Part shown: positions 52,933 through 60,748 of the stretch, piece after piece
Position numbering within the stretch: the first letter of the stretch is position 1
How the letters are laid out: every line of letters starts with the position of its first letter
Made by a program: the position numbers and the translations under genes
Notes under the pieces: generated by a model
Databases searched by the model: none
The model's input: only the letters and a program-made list of their open reading frames with translations
What the model was told of the DNA's origin: nothing
Source of the DNA: Chloroflexota bacterium
GTDB taxonomy: Bacteria > Chloroflexota > Anaerolineae > Anaerolineales > Villigracilaceae
Assembly: GCA_016234495.1 (NCBI GenBank)
Contig: JACRBI010000043.1
Location: 62,001-126,000 of the forward strand
Length of the DNA stretch: 64,000 bases
Direction of reading: 5' to 3'

Positions 52933-53448
52933 TTACGGATGTGGAGTTTGTGTTGGGGTAGGCGTTCTGGTAGGAATGAGCGAAGCCGTTGGCGTGGGCG
53001 TTGGCGGCGGGGTAAAAATCGGCAGCACGGCAAAATCAGTGCCCGGGTCAAATTGCAGGTAAATATCCTGCACCCAGCAAGGGACGTGATAAGTAGGGTT
53101 GTCCACCAGCAGCCAGCCGGGGATGCTCCCGCGGCCAACCAACCTTACGCGGATTCCCTCCTTCAGGGAACTGATCACATCGTAGACAGGTCCCGGCCCC
53201 CACCAGCAGAGCGCGGCGCGAGAAACAAGCGGATCTTGCAACACTGGGGTTGGAGAGGCCGTCTCGGTCATTGTCGGCGCTGACGTGAGCGTGGCGTCCG
53301 GCGCAGGCGTTGCAGTATCGGTCAGCAGCCCGCCAACAGTTGGAGTCTGCGCCGCTGGTGTTGCAGTGGTTCGAGGCAGGTTGCAGGCGAGTATCGCCAG
53401 AACCAGCATTAGCAAGGCAGGGACGAATCCCAAAATAGGCTTTTTCAT
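52933..53448 (-). CDS. SH3-like lipoprotein
   Basis: The 171-aa product has a lipobox (LAILAC, Cys22), a Thr/Ala/Pro linker to about residue 70, one small SH3-like domain (about 73-133: ALCWWGPGPVYDVISSLKEG, GWLLVDNP, CWVQDIYL) and a Pro/Thr tail. The two Cys of the domain may pair. It resembles the lipoprotein at 61911. It probably binds a cell-wall or surface ligand. Same strand as the kinase with a 14-bp gap. Confidence 0.75.
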   Translation of the reverse strand: MKKPILGFVPALLMLVLAILACNLPRTTATPAAQTPTVGGLLTDTATPAPDATLTSAPTMTETASPTPVLQDPLVSRAALCWWGPGPVYDVISSLKEGIRVRLVGRGSIPGWLLVDNPTYHVPCWVQDIYLQFDPGTDFAVLPIFTPPPTPTPTASLIPTRTPTPTQTPHP

Positions 53449-53460
53449 TTTTCACTCCTG

Positions 53461-53700
53461 TTAATCATCATCCTCGTGTTGGGCATCATAAGCCCGCGCA
53501 ACGGCAGACTCAATCTCCGCATCTGTGTGATTTTCGCAGGCCACCAGCGGACGGGACGCGTGAGGAACGATCTTTCCGCCCGCGCTCATTACGATCGCAT
53601 CCACAAATTTTCCGCTCGCGTCATTGACCACATAAAGCTGAAACAGTTTTCCGCACACGATGCATCCGTGCATTTCACCTTTGGTAAATTTCTCGGCCAT
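53461..53700 (-). CDS. Small conserved-looking protein, 79 aa
   Basis: It carries MHGCIVCGKLFQLYVV with two Cys three apart and VACENHTD with a further Cys and His, a possible zinc site, and an acidic C-terminus (QHEDDD). GGAGGTTCCC lies upstream of the ATG. The family is not known to me. It sits 12 bp before the lipoprotein start on the same strand. Confidence 0.6.
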   Translation of the reverse strand: MAEKFTKGEMHGCIVCGKLFQLYVVNDASGKFVDAIVMSAGGKIVPHASRPLVACENHTDAEIESAVARAYDAQHEDDD

Positions 53701-53756
53701 GGGAACCTCCAGAAGTGAATTAACTATACAACAGTTTGCAGCAACTTGGGATAAGT

Positions 53757-53762
53757 TACAAT
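53757..53762 (+). promoter_or_regulatory. -10 box TACAAT before the small acidic-ended gene
   Basis: TTTGCA (53735-53740), a 16-bp spacer and TACAAT (53757-53762), which ends 6 nt before the ATG at 53769. No ribosome-binding site, so probably leaderless. Confidence 0.5.
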
Positions 53763-53768
53763 ACCCGC

Positions 53769-54038
53769 ATGGACAAGATCAAACCCTTCGAAAAAATAGC
53801 ATCACGTTTTCAAATGTCGCAGGAAAGCGCCAAATATTTTCTGGGCCGCATCCAAAAGAGCTTCAAAAAGGAAAGACCTCCGCACAAATTGATCGTGGAT
53901 TTCATCGACGCGCAGAATTTTGAATTTCTGCTCACCCCTTATGAAATCGCCGCGTTGATGAATGAAAGCGGCACATGGGCTTTTGCATTGAACGCCGAAC
54001 CTCCCATCATTGTGGATGATGAAGACATTGAATTGTAA
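53769..54038 (+). CDS. Small hypothetical protein, 89 aa
   Basis: Start 53769 is set by the promoter directly upstream; the longer frame would pass through it. The protein is basic in the first half (KSFKKERPPHK) and ends strongly acidic (VDDEDIEL). It looks helical, with no family I recognise. A strong terminator follows, so it is a one-gene unit. Confidence 0.6.
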   Translation: MDKIKPFEKIASRFQMSQESAKYFLGRIQKSFKKERPPHKLIVDFIDAQNFEFLLTPYEIAALMNESGTWAFALNAEPPIIVDDEDIEL

Positions 54039-54041
54039 ACA

Positions 54042-54081
54042 AAGAAGAAGGATGAAGCCCCAACTTCATCCTTCTTCTTTT
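54042..54081 (+). terminator. Terminator after the 89-aa gene
   Basis: A perfect 16-bp stem (AAGAAGAAGGATGAAG and its complement) with a 6-nt loop CCCCAA, followed by TT. The stem itself ends in a T-rich strand. Confidence 0.82.
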
Positions 54082-54118
54082 AGGCATCATATCTGATTGC
54101 CTTACACTTTCAGAATCG

Positions 54119-54190
54119 GGACGCTGATTGACGCTGAAAACGCAGATTTTTTCTTTTTGAATCAGCGAAAATCAGCGTTTTTCTGCGTCC
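54119..54190. repeat. Palindromic repeat, family E copy 1
   Basis: The ends are GGACGC and GCGTCC; inside are ACGCTGAAAACGCAGATTTT and AATCAGCGAAAATCAGCG. The second copy is at 61816-61885. Apart from this element the 190-bp gap holds nothing visible. Confidence 0.75.
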
Positions 54191-54229
54191 AAAAAGCATT
54201 GTGTAAGTTAATCAAGATCATCCTCCCAA

Positions 54230-54955
54230 TTATTTCTCCGTGATCGTAATCGACTCGATCACATCACCCTGATAAGTGGGGTTTTGCTCCGGGTTACGAA
54301 GCGTAATCGAGCTCAACACACCCATACCCTCAACCACCTGCCCGAAGATGGTATATCCGCCGTTCAGGTAATCCTGCGAAGCAAATGTGATGAAGAACTG
54401 GCTGCCGTTGGTGTCGCGCCCTGCATTCGCCATGGCAAGCACGCCTGCTTTATCAAACAAAAGGTCATTGTCTTCATTCACAAACTGATAGCCCGGTCCG
54501 CCCATGCCTGTGCCATCCGGGTCGCCGCCTTGCGCCATAAAATTCGGCAGCACACGATGGAAGGTCACGCCGTCAAAGAATCCCTTGCAGCCAAGAAAGG
54601 CAAAGCTATTAACCGTGATCGGCGCCTTCGACGGGAACAACTCTGCAACGATCTGTCCGCCCTTGGCGAGTTTTATGGTCGCGTAATATTGCTTCGACTC
54701 GTCGATCAGCATAGGCGGCGCTTCGTCGTATCGGTTCGCCGCGGGGATCGAATCAAAGACCGCACAGGCAGATGTGGTCTCATTCACCACGCTGTTGGCG
54801 TTTGGGTCAGTCTCGGTTTCAGCAACTGGCTTTGGCTTTGACAACAAATACCAGGTAAACAATCCAACCAACACAAGCACCACAGCCAGCGCGGCGTATT
54901 GCATCGTCATATCTGGTTTCCTGGGGGCTTTTTTAACGGGTTTCTTTTTAGCCAT
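54230..54955 (-). CDS. Membrane-anchored cyclophilin-type peptidyl-prolyl isomerase
   Basis: The 241-aa protein has a basic N-terminus and one membrane helix (about 17-36), then a cyclophilin domain (about 90-241). It has FHRVLPNFMAQGGDPDGTGMGGPGYQF with the catalytic Arg/Phe/Gln set, GVLAMANAGRDTNGSQFFIT, and GYTIFGQVVEGM. It helps fold proteins outside the membrane. AAGGAGAAG precedes the ATG. Confidence 0.93.
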   Translation of the reverse strand: MAKKKPVKKAPRKPDMTMQYAALAVVLVLVGLFTWYLLSKPKPVAETETDPNANSVVNETTSACAVFDSIPAANRYDEAPPMLIDESKQYYATIKLAKGGQIVAELFPSKAPITVNSFAFLGCKGFFDGVTFHRVLPNFMAQGGDPDGTGMGGPGYQFVNEDNDLLFDKAGVLAMANAGRDTNGSQFFITFASQDYLNGGYTIFGQVVEGMGVLSSITLRNPEQNPTYQGDVIESITITEK

Positions 54956-55020
54956 AATTCACTTCTCCTTGAAAAATTTGCCCACATTATAACAACCTTG
55001 CGCGTACAGCGGTTTTCTTG

Positions 55021-55026
55021 TATGCT
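55021..55026 (+). promoter_or_regulatory. -10 box TATGCT before the YwiC-like gene
   Basis: TTGCGC (54998-55003), a 17-bp spacer and TATGCT, which ends 9 nt before the ATG at 55036. No ribosome-binding site, so the transcript may be leaderless. Confidence 0.45.
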
Positions 55027-55035
55027 TGCCGCAAC

Positions 55036-55872
55036 ATGCGCGACTATTTCAAAAAACAGATCGCCCTTCCGCAGGACCACGGCTCATGGGTATTCATCTT
55101 AAGCCCATTGCTCATCGGAATTTTCGCAGGCGGAAAATTCAATTCAGCAACACTCTATCTTTTTATTACAGCGATGTCTGCATTCATGATTCGCCAGCCG
55201 ATGGCGGTCATCGTCAAAGCAATCAGCAACAGACGCCCAAAAACGGATCTTATCCCCGCCCGCTTCTGGGTGCTGATCTATGGCAGTATCGCCGCCCTGT
55301 CATTGACCGCGCTCGTCCTCAAAGGATTTGGCTACATCCTGTTCCTGGCAATCCCCGGCGTGCCCGTCTTCGCGTGGCATCTATGGCTGGTGAGCCAGCG
55401 CGCCGAACGGAAACAAGTCAGCGTGGAAGTCATCGCGACGGGCGTGCTTTCGCTCACCGCTCCCGCAGCATATTGGGTAGGCCTTGGCCGGTACGACCCT
55501 TCCGGTTGGTGGTTGTTGGTCTGGGTCTGGCTGCAATCTGCCGCAAGCATCGTCTATGCCTATCTCAGGTTGGAGCAACGCGAATTGAAACAGGAGCAGG
55601 TATCGGGTCAAGACAGAAGCGCGTTCTGGCAGATGGGTAAACGCTCCCTGTTATACACGTCGTTCAATCTGGGGCTGTCGCTTATACTCGGCTGGGTAAA
55701 TATCACCCCACAACTTATTTTCATTCCGTTTTTGTTACAGTGGCTTGAAACACTTTGGGGCATCACTCACCCATCCATAGGCTGGAAACCGACTCGCATC
55801 GGCGTGCGCCAGTTAATCGTCAGCACACTTTGGACAATTTTATTCATCGCGGCTAATAAAGGAGTAATATGA
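55036..55872 (+). CDS. YwiC-like integral membrane protein
   Basis: The 278-aa protein starts with the family signature QIALPQDHGSWVF and has about eight to nine membrane segments, with PAAYWVGLGRYDPSGWWLLVWVWLQSAASIVYAYLRL in the middle and GVRQLIVSTLWTILF at the end. YwiC-like proteins are of unknown function; in Bacillus ywiC lies near nitrate-respiration genes. The next gene overlaps its stop by 4 bp. Confidence 0.85.
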   Translation: MRDYFKKQIALPQDHGSWVFILSPLLIGIFAGGKFNSATLYLFITAMSAFMIRQPMAVIVKAISNRRPKTDLIPARFWVLIYGSIAALSLTALVLKGFGYILFLAIPGVPVFAWHLWLVSQRAERKQVSVEVIATGVLSLTAPAAYWVGLGRYDPSGWWLLVWVWLQSAASIVYAYLRLEQRELKQEQVSGQDRSAFWQMGKRSLLYTSFNLGLSLILGWVNITPQLIFIPFLLQWLETLWGITHPSIGWKPTRIGVRQLIVSTLWTILFIAANKGVI

Positions 55873-56207
55873 AAGACAGCGTCATCCTCGTCACAAGCGA
55901 TGGCATGGGAAAAGCGGATCTAATCTTGCAGCAAAAACTTGCCGCCAAGTACTTTGAATTACTTCTTCAAAATGGCAGCCTGCCCTCCGCCATTTGTTTT
56001 TATACCGATGGCGTAAATTTAACTGTGTCTGGCTCGCCAGTGCTCGAACAATTGAAATCATTAGAGTCGAAAGGCGTGCGCTTGATCATTTGCTCGACCT
56101 GTCTTGATTATTTTGGCATCAAAGACAAGGTGCAAGTCGGCATCATCGGCGGCATGCCCGATATCATCGAAGCGCAAATAAAGGCATCCAAGGTAATAAC
56201 AATTTAA
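55869..56207 (+). CDS. DsrE/YedF-like sulfur-relay protein
   Basis: The 112-aa DsrE-fold protein has GVRLIICSTCLDYFG with two Cys three apart, as in the C-terminal half of YedF-like proteins and close to the TusD/DsrE active-site Cys. Such proteins carry persulfide sulfur or act in selenium/sulfur metabolism. It overlaps the YwiC-like stop by 4 bp, so translation is coupled, and AAAGGAG lies before its ATG. The window also has two YeeE/YedE transporters, the usual partners of YedF. Confidence 0.85.
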   Translation: MKDSVILVTSDGMGKADLILQQKLAAKYFELLLQNGSLPSAICFYTDGVNLTVSGSPVLEQLKSLESKGVRLIICSTCLDYFGIKDKVQVGIIGGMPDIIEAQIKASKVITI

Positions 56208-56220
56208 CTGGAGTGGAAAA

Positions 56221-57372
56221 ATGAATTTTGATCTAAGCGAGGAACAAAAAGTATGGAAGAAGACCGTCCACGATTTTGTGGCGAAGGTGGTGAAGCCCAA
56301 AGCGCGCGAAGTGGACGAGACCGGCGAATTCAACTGGGAGGCGGTTCGAAAGGGCGGGCCGATCGGTCTGCTGGGCATGAACATCCCAGAGGCGTACGGC
56401 GGCTCGGGCGTGGACATGATCTCATCCGCCATCGCCATGGAGGAATTGGGCTGGGGCTGCGGCTCGACCGCGCTGGCGTTTACTGCACACAACGGGCTGG
56501 GCACTGCGCCGCTTGCCTTATATGGTTCGGAGGAATTAAAAGCCAGATGGCTGTCGTTGGTTGCTGAAGGAAAAAACAAACTCGGAGCGCTGGCATTGAC
56601 CGAACCCGGCGCAGGCTCAGACATTCAAGGCGGCGTGATCACCAAAGCTGAAAAGCGAGGCAACGATTGGGTCATCAACGGCGCGAAGATGTGGTGTACA
56701 AATGCCAGCATCGCGGAATATATCATCACCCTCGTCCGCACCGACCCGAAAGGCGGATCAAAGTCGTTGAGTATGATTCTCGTGCCGACAGATTCGAAGG
56801 GTTTGAAAATCGGCCCGGCTGAAAAGAAAATGGGACTGCACGGCTCGCCCACGCACGCTGTCAGCTATGACAATGTCACAGTACCGCTGGGCAACCTTAT
56901 CGGTCCGGAGGGACGCGGACTCCAACAGACGCTCGCCACGCTGGACGGGGGGCGAATCAGCATCGGGGCGATCTCGGTCGGGTTGGCGCAATCCGCAATG
57001 GAAGCAGCAGTGGATTATGCCCGTCAGCGTAAGGCGTTTGGTCAGTCTATCGCGGAATTTCAGGCGATCCAATTTAAATTATCGAACATGGCAACCGAGA
57101 TCGAAGCGGCGCGGACGATGCTTTACAAGGCGGCCTGGCTGAAAGACCAGAGACGCCCCTTCAACAAGGAAGCCGCCATGGCAAAACTTTTCGCGACCGA
57201 AATGGCGGAACGCGCCTGTTATGACGCGATCCAGATTCATGGCGGGTTTGGCTACAGCAGTGAATACCATGTTGAACGCATGTACCGCGACGCGCGCCTG
57301 ATGACCATCGGCGAAGGGACGAGCGAGATACAAAGGCTGGTCATCGCAAGGCATGTGCTGGCGAGCGAGTAA
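56221..57372 (+). CDS. Acyl-CoA dehydrogenase
   Basis: A 383-aa FAD enzyme of standard length. ALTEPGAGSDIQGGVITKAEK and WVINGAKMWCTNASIA contact FAD and substrate; QAIQFKLSNMATEIEAARTML, YDAIQIHGGFGYSSEYHVERMYRDARLMTIGEGTSEIQRLVIARHVL is the conserved C-terminus. The catalytic Glu lies in IGEGTSEIQ, at the short-chain position. It oxidises acyl-CoA, passing electrons to ETF. The start is 13 bp after the DsrE gene. Confidence 0.95.
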   Translation: MNFDLSEEQKVWKKTVHDFVAKVVKPKAREVDETGEFNWEAVRKGGPIGLLGMNIPEAYGGSGVDMISSAIAMEELGWGCGSTALAFTAHNGLGTAPLALYGSEELKARWLSLVAEGKNKLGALALTEPGAGSDIQGGVITKAEKRGNDWVINGAKMWCTNASIAEYIITLVRTDPKGGSKSLSMILVPTDSKGLKIGPAEKKMGLHGSPTHAVSYDNVTVPLGNLIGPEGRGLQQTLATLDGGRISIGAISVGLAQSAMEAAVDYARQRKAFGQSIAEFQAIQFKLSNMATEIEAARTMLYKAAWLKDQRRPFNKEAAMAKLFATEMAERACYDAIQIHGGFGYSSEYHVERMYRDARLMTIGEGTSEIQRLVIARHVLASE

Positions 57373-57399
57373 AAGCTCTTGAATTAACAGGGACATCCC

Positions 57400-57759
57400 A
57401 TGGCAAAAATCCTGATCGTTGACGATGATAGTGAGATCACATCTTTATTTGAAAGATTTCTCTCGCTTGAAGGATACGAGACAACCTCGTTGAATGAAAG
57501 CGCTCAGGCGCTGGATGTAGCCAATTCAATTGTCCCCGACTTGTTCATTCTTGACTTGATGATGCCGCCGCCCGACGGTTTTAAGTTGTGCAGGCTGCTG
57601 CGCGCAGATCCAAAATTTGAACTTACGCCCATTATCATTATCACCGCCCTCGGCGACAGCGACAGCAAGGCGGTTGCCTACGGCGCCGGCGCGACAGATT
57701 ATTTGATAAAGCCGTTCCACATAAATGAACTGGCGGCTAGAGTGAAATCGCTGCTTTAA
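57400..57759 (+). CDS. Stand-alone response-regulator receiver domain
   Basis: The 119-aa receiver has acidic Asp pair in LIVDDDSE, phosphoacceptor Asp in LFILDLMMPPPDG, Thr/Ser in IIIITALGDS and Lys in DYLIKPFH. There is no output domain and no kinase gene nearby, so it would work through protein contact (CheY/Spo0F style). It follows the acyl-CoA dehydrogenase by 27 bp. Confidence 0.92.
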   Translation: MAKILIVDDDSEITSLFERFLSLEGYETTSLNESAQALDVANSIVPDLFILDLMMPPPDGFKLCRLLRADPKFELTPIIIITALGDSDSKAVAYGAGATDYLIKPFHINELAARVKSLL

Positions 57760-57786
57760 ATTTGGCTATCGTACAAATTGTGAATT

Positions 57787-57889
57787 CTCACCGCAAAGCC
57801 CGCCAGGGCAGCCAAGAAAACCTTTAAAAACTTTGCGTTCTCCCTGGCACCGCCCGCCAGGGCAGGTGTAGCGCTCTTCGCGGTAAAAG
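57787..57889. repeat. Family C palindrome carrying a full and a partial family B unit
   Basis: The outer element begins TCACCGCAAAG and ends CTTCGCGGTAAAAG, with CCTTTAAAAACTTTGCG inside. A full 27-bp family B unit sits at 57842-57868, identical to the one in the S9 peptidase gene, and a 14-bp fragment (GCCCGCCAGGGCAG) at 57798-57811. It accounts for most of the gap. Confidence 0.78.
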
Positions 57890-57915
57890 AAAAAAATTAC
57901 GGTAGAGAACTTTAA

Positions 57916-57955
57916 AATAAAAATCGACGCACCTTTCGGTGCGTCGATTTTTATT
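57916..57955. terminator. Bidirectional terminator
   Basis: A perfect 18-bp stem from AATAAAAATCGACGCACC with the 4-nt loop TTTC and T-rich flanks on both strands. It serves the response regulator (+) and the cytochrome c gene (-). Confidence 0.92.
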
Positions 57956-57967
57956 TACCTTGCTTCC

Positions 57968-58369
57968 TTATTTGATCGTGCGAAGGAATGCGACAGTCTG
58001 CCAGATCTGTTCATCGGTCAGAACACCCTTCCACGCAACCATGGAAGTGCCTTCCTTGCCCGTGTTAATGCGCCAGTAGAGATAGTCATCACCAACTGTT
58101 GGGGCAAATGTAGCGAGGTTCTTCGGTTGAGGATCAAGCGCCACACCGGCAGGGCCATCACCATGACCTTGCGGGCCGTGACAGGATTCGCAATTCACCT
58201 TGAACACTTCCGCACCGGCGGTTGCGGCATCCGCGCCAAGCGGATTCGTTGCGCCTGCATATTCAGCAGGAACAGGAGCTATTGTAGCGACAGCATTACC
58301 GCCGCCGCAGGCTGCCAAAGCGAGGGCAACCAAAACTAATAGTACAAACAAAACTTTCTTCATCATCAT
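57968..58369 (-). CDS. Lipoprotein cytochrome c, class I
   Basis: The 133-aa product has a lipobox (LALAAC at about residue 21), one heme site CESCHGPQGHGDG and an axial Met in GTSMVAWKGVLT. It would sit on the outer face of the membrane as a small electron carrier. GGAGGATG lies before the ATG. A small membrane protein gene lies just upstream on the same strand, so the two may work together. Confidence 0.92.
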   Translation of the reverse strand: MMMKKVLFVLLVLVALALAACGGGNAVATIAPVPAEYAGATNPLGADAATAGAEVFKVNCESCHGPQGHGDGPAGVALDPQPKNLATFAPTVGDDYLYWRINTGKEGTSMVAWKGVLTDEQIWQTVAFLRTIK

Positions 58370-58435
58370 CCTCCGATAGTATATAGTCGAAATGCGACCT
58401 GAATTATATACATATTGTGAATTTATGTACAGGCA

Positions 58436-58612
58436 TTATTTCTCTGAATTACCCGCCTCATGCCCAGCTTCGGCCTGCTCCTGTTTTCTGCTGCTTGTCA
58501 GCCACCCGACGATGACCATCAGCAGAAAGAACGCGATTCCCGCAAACAACAATCCCTGTAGACTCGTATTTATTCCTTCCCCGCCTTCTGATAACAAAAG
58601 CATTGCAAGCAT
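58436..58612 (-). CDS. Small membrane protein, 58 aa
   Basis: On the minus strand GGAGGCAAAA is followed by an ATG and 58 codons. The product is an N-terminal short segment, one strong membrane helix (about residues 20-38, LLFAGIAFFLLMVIVGWL) and a hydrophilic, charged tail ending AGNSEK. It lies 66 bp before the cytochrome c gene on the same strand. The antisense frame over the same bases has no ribosome-binding site and looks like a shadow. No family known. Confidence 0.65.
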   Translation of the reverse strand: MLAMLLLSEGGEGINTSLQGLLFAGIAFFLLMVIVGWLTSSRKQEQAEAGHEAGNSEK

Positions 58613-58724
58613 TTTTGCCTCCGTGTGATTATTTTATGCCGCACTTATACGTGAAAAGGGAGTGCATGTCAAATGGAAAATCGAGTAGGGTAAAATTCGA
58701 GCATCTTATTTTTGGAGAACCTGA

Positions 58725-59606
58725 ATGATCCTCAAAACCTGGCATAAAATCATGGCCTTATTTGCCATTGCCATCATCGCGTCTTTTCGCCTTGCATCCC
58801 TGCCTGCAATGGAACACCCATATTATTCGAGCGACTTGAAATACCCGCTCGTCATTGCCCACCAGGGCGGAGATGGTCTCTGGCCCGGCGACACGCTCTT
58901 CGCCTACCAGAATGCCGTCGAACTTGGCGTGGATGTTCTCGAAATGGACATTCACATCACCAAAGACGGCGCGCTTGTCCTCATGCATGACGAAACCGTT
59001 GACCGCACCACAGACGGCACAGGCGAAATCGAATCCATGACTCTGGCTGAGCTCAAACAGTTTGACGCAGGCTACGACTGGACTCCCGACGAAGGCAAGA
59101 CCTTCCCCTTCCGCGGTCAGGGCATCACAATCACCACGTTGGAAGAAATATTTCAAACCTTCCCGGACATGCACATGACCATTGAAATCAAAAAGTCAAA
59201 CGCCTCGATGATCAAGCCGTTCTGCGACTTGATCCGTCAGCACAACATGCAGGAAAAAGTGCTGGCCGCATCCTTCTACGATGACAAGCTAAAGGAATTT
59301 CGTGCCGAATGTCCCGAGGTCGCCACATCCAGCGCAAAACAGGAGACAACTCAATTCGTTTTGATGAGCAAGGCATTTCTCGCGGGGTTTTATTCACCTG
59401 AATTTTTGGCATTGCAAGTCCCCGAAGAGTCAGGCGGGATCACAGTCATGACCGAATCATTTGTCAAGGCTTCACACTCGCGCGGACTCGCCGTCGAAGT
59501 GTGGACGATCAACGATGCCGAAACCATGCAGAAACTCATCGGCTGGGGCGTGGACGGCATCATCACCGACAGACCGGACTTGATGCTGGAATTATTGGGA
59601 AGATAA
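58725..59606 (+). CDS. Glycerophosphodiester phosphodiesterase, membrane-anchored or secreted
   Basis: The 293-aa GDPD protein has an N-terminal hydrophobic segment (8-27), then IAHQGGDGLWPGDTLFAYQNAVELGVDVLEMDIHITKDGALVLMHDETVDRTT. That stretch holds the catalytic His pair and the metal-binding Glu/Asp (Glu-Met-Asp). EIKKS and the C-terminal VWTINDAETMQKLIGWGVDGIITDRPDL complete the barrel. It cleaves glycerophosphodiesters to glycerol 3-phosphate. GGAGAACCTGA precedes the ATG. Confidence 0.94.
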   Translation: MILKTWHKIMALFAIAIIASFRLASLPAMEHPYYSSDLKYPLVIAHQGGDGLWPGDTLFAYQNAVELGVDVLEMDIHITKDGALVLMHDETVDRTTDGTGEIESMTLAELKQFDAGYDWTPDEGKTFPFRGQGITITTLEEIFQTFPDMHMTIEIKKSNASMIKPFCDLIRQHNMQEKVLAASFYDDKLKEFRAECPEVATSSAKQETTQFVLMSKAFLAGFYSPEFLALQVPEESGGITVMTESFVKASHSRGLAVEVWTINDAETMQKLIGWGVDGIITDRPDLMLELLGR

Positions 59607-59608
59607 AA

Positions 59609-59642
59609 AAGCAGCCAATCCAAAGTTGGGCGGCTGCGCTTA
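59609..59642 (+). terminator. Weak terminator-like hairpin after the GDPD gene
   Basis: GCAGCC and GGCTGC pair over a 15-nt interior that has a further CCAA/TTGG possibility. Only a short T stretch follows. Confidence 0.4.
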
Positions 59643-59681
59643 TACGGTTTCACACACTGGATTAAGGTCAAGGAGATAAAT

Positions 59682-60107
59682 ATGAACCAACAATTAAAGG
59701 CGAATTTGGATCGGGCATTCAAACTAACCTATGATCTCGTAGTACATCTTGACGAAACATCCTTGAACCTGGATTTACCAAGCCTGCCATCCAACCGAAT
59801 CGCAGGGCAATTGTGGTGCATTATCGGTGCTCGTGAGAGTTATACCAAAGCAATTGAAATGGGCGGTTGGAAAGGCTTCTCGTGCAGTCTCACAACGCCG
59901 CGTGTTAAGGAATCTGTTCTTGCTGTCTTGGAAGCAACCTATAAGCAATTAAATAAAATTGACTTCGGAGATTTGACTGACCTACAGATCGAGCTTGCGT
60001 TCACGCTGCTTGAACACGAAATTCAACACCACGGGCAGCTTATTCGCTTTGTGTACGGAAATGGGCTTACCTTCCCAGCCAGTTGGAATAAGCGATATAC
60101 AGTGTAG
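59682..60107 (+). CDS. DinB-like protein
   Basis: The 141-aa four-helix protein has IAGQLWCIIGARESYTKAIEMGGW and EHEIQHHGQLIRFVY with two or three of the metal-site His; the first expected His (after helix 2) seems replaced in CIIGARES. It is divergent in sequence from the DinB protein at 29567. Function not known; probably a metal-binding stress-type protein. AAGGAGATAA lies before the ATG. Confidence 0.7.
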   Translation: MNQQLKANLDRAFKLTYDLVVHLDETSLNLDLPSLPSNRIAGQLWCIIGARESYTKAIEMGGWKGFSCSLTTPRVKESVLAVLEATYKQLNKIDFGDLTDLQIELAFTLLEHEIQHHGQLIRFVYGNGLTFPASWNKRYTV

Positions 60108-60145
60108 TTGAAGAATTATTTTCGGTATTATGGCAGCTGCTTTAT

Positions 60146-60703
60146 TCACTCCATCCAGGTGGTTCTATCTTCGAAGGATGGTTTCGCAGATGGCTCAAAA
60201 ACAACATCCGGGTAGCCAATATAGATAAACCCTGAAACCTGTTGATCTTCTGCCAAGCCAAAAAACTCTTTTACCTTCGCATCCCGCGCCCACTCACCTG
60301 TCCGCCAGACCGCGCCAAGCCCTAAAGCATGTGCCGCCAGCAAAATATTCTGGCATGCGGCTGAGACAGCGGCAACATTCTCCATCTCGATCACTTTTGA
60401 TTCAACAGGCTCATCCACCCCAACCGCAATGATGACGGGAGCGCGGAGCGGCAATAACCGGGTTTTGTCCAATGCCTCTTGCGGCAGATCAGGCAGACGG
60501 TCACGCTGCGATGCGGCCATTACATCCCCAAGTTTGTTGCGCGCATTTCCAGTCAACACAAAAAATCGCCACGGCCTTACTTTAAAATGGTTCGGCGCAT
60601 GGTTCCCCGCATCCAATATTTTTTCGATCATCTCGCGCGGCACAGCATCGGTCTTCACCGTCTTCACGGAATACCTTGTTTTGATTGCTTCGAATAGTTC
60701 CAT
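60146..60703 (-). CDS. Nitroreductase-family flavoprotein
   Basis: The ATG at 60703 follows GGAGGTACG; the longer frame would run into the divergent promoter. The 185-aa protein has IKTRYSVKTVKTDAVPREMIEKILDAGNHAPNHFKVRPWRFFVL (FMN contact Arg/Ser/Arg and APN motif) and ACQNILLAAHALGLGAVWRTG. It uses NAD(P)H and FMN to reduce nitro groups or quinones. It is divergent from the deacetylase gene. Confidence 0.93.
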   Translation of the reverse strand: MELFEAIKTRYSVKTVKTDAVPREMIEKILDAGNHAPNHFKVRPWRFFVLTGNARNKLGDVMAASQRDRLPDLPQEALDKTRLLPLRAPVIIAVGVDEPVESKVIEMENVAAVSAACQNILLAAHALGLGAVWRTGEWARDAKVKEFFGLAEDQQVSGFIYIGYPDVVFEPSAKPSFEDRTTWME

Positions 60704-60733
60704 CGTACCTCCGTCCGCACTGACGCTTGCGGG

Positions 60734-60739
60734 TAAAAT
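60734..60739 (+). promoter_or_regulatory. -10 box TAAAAT before the deacetylase gene
   Basis: TAAAAT ends 9 nt before the ATG at 60749, with no ribosome-binding site; probably leaderless. No good -35 is visible. Confidence 0.4.
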
Positions 60740-60748
60740 TATCTTACT

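Noticed and set aside
58392-58628. Plus-strand 78-codon frame
   Set aside because: It is antisense to the small membrane protein gene, which has a GGAGG site and sensible hydrophobicity; the plus frame has neither.
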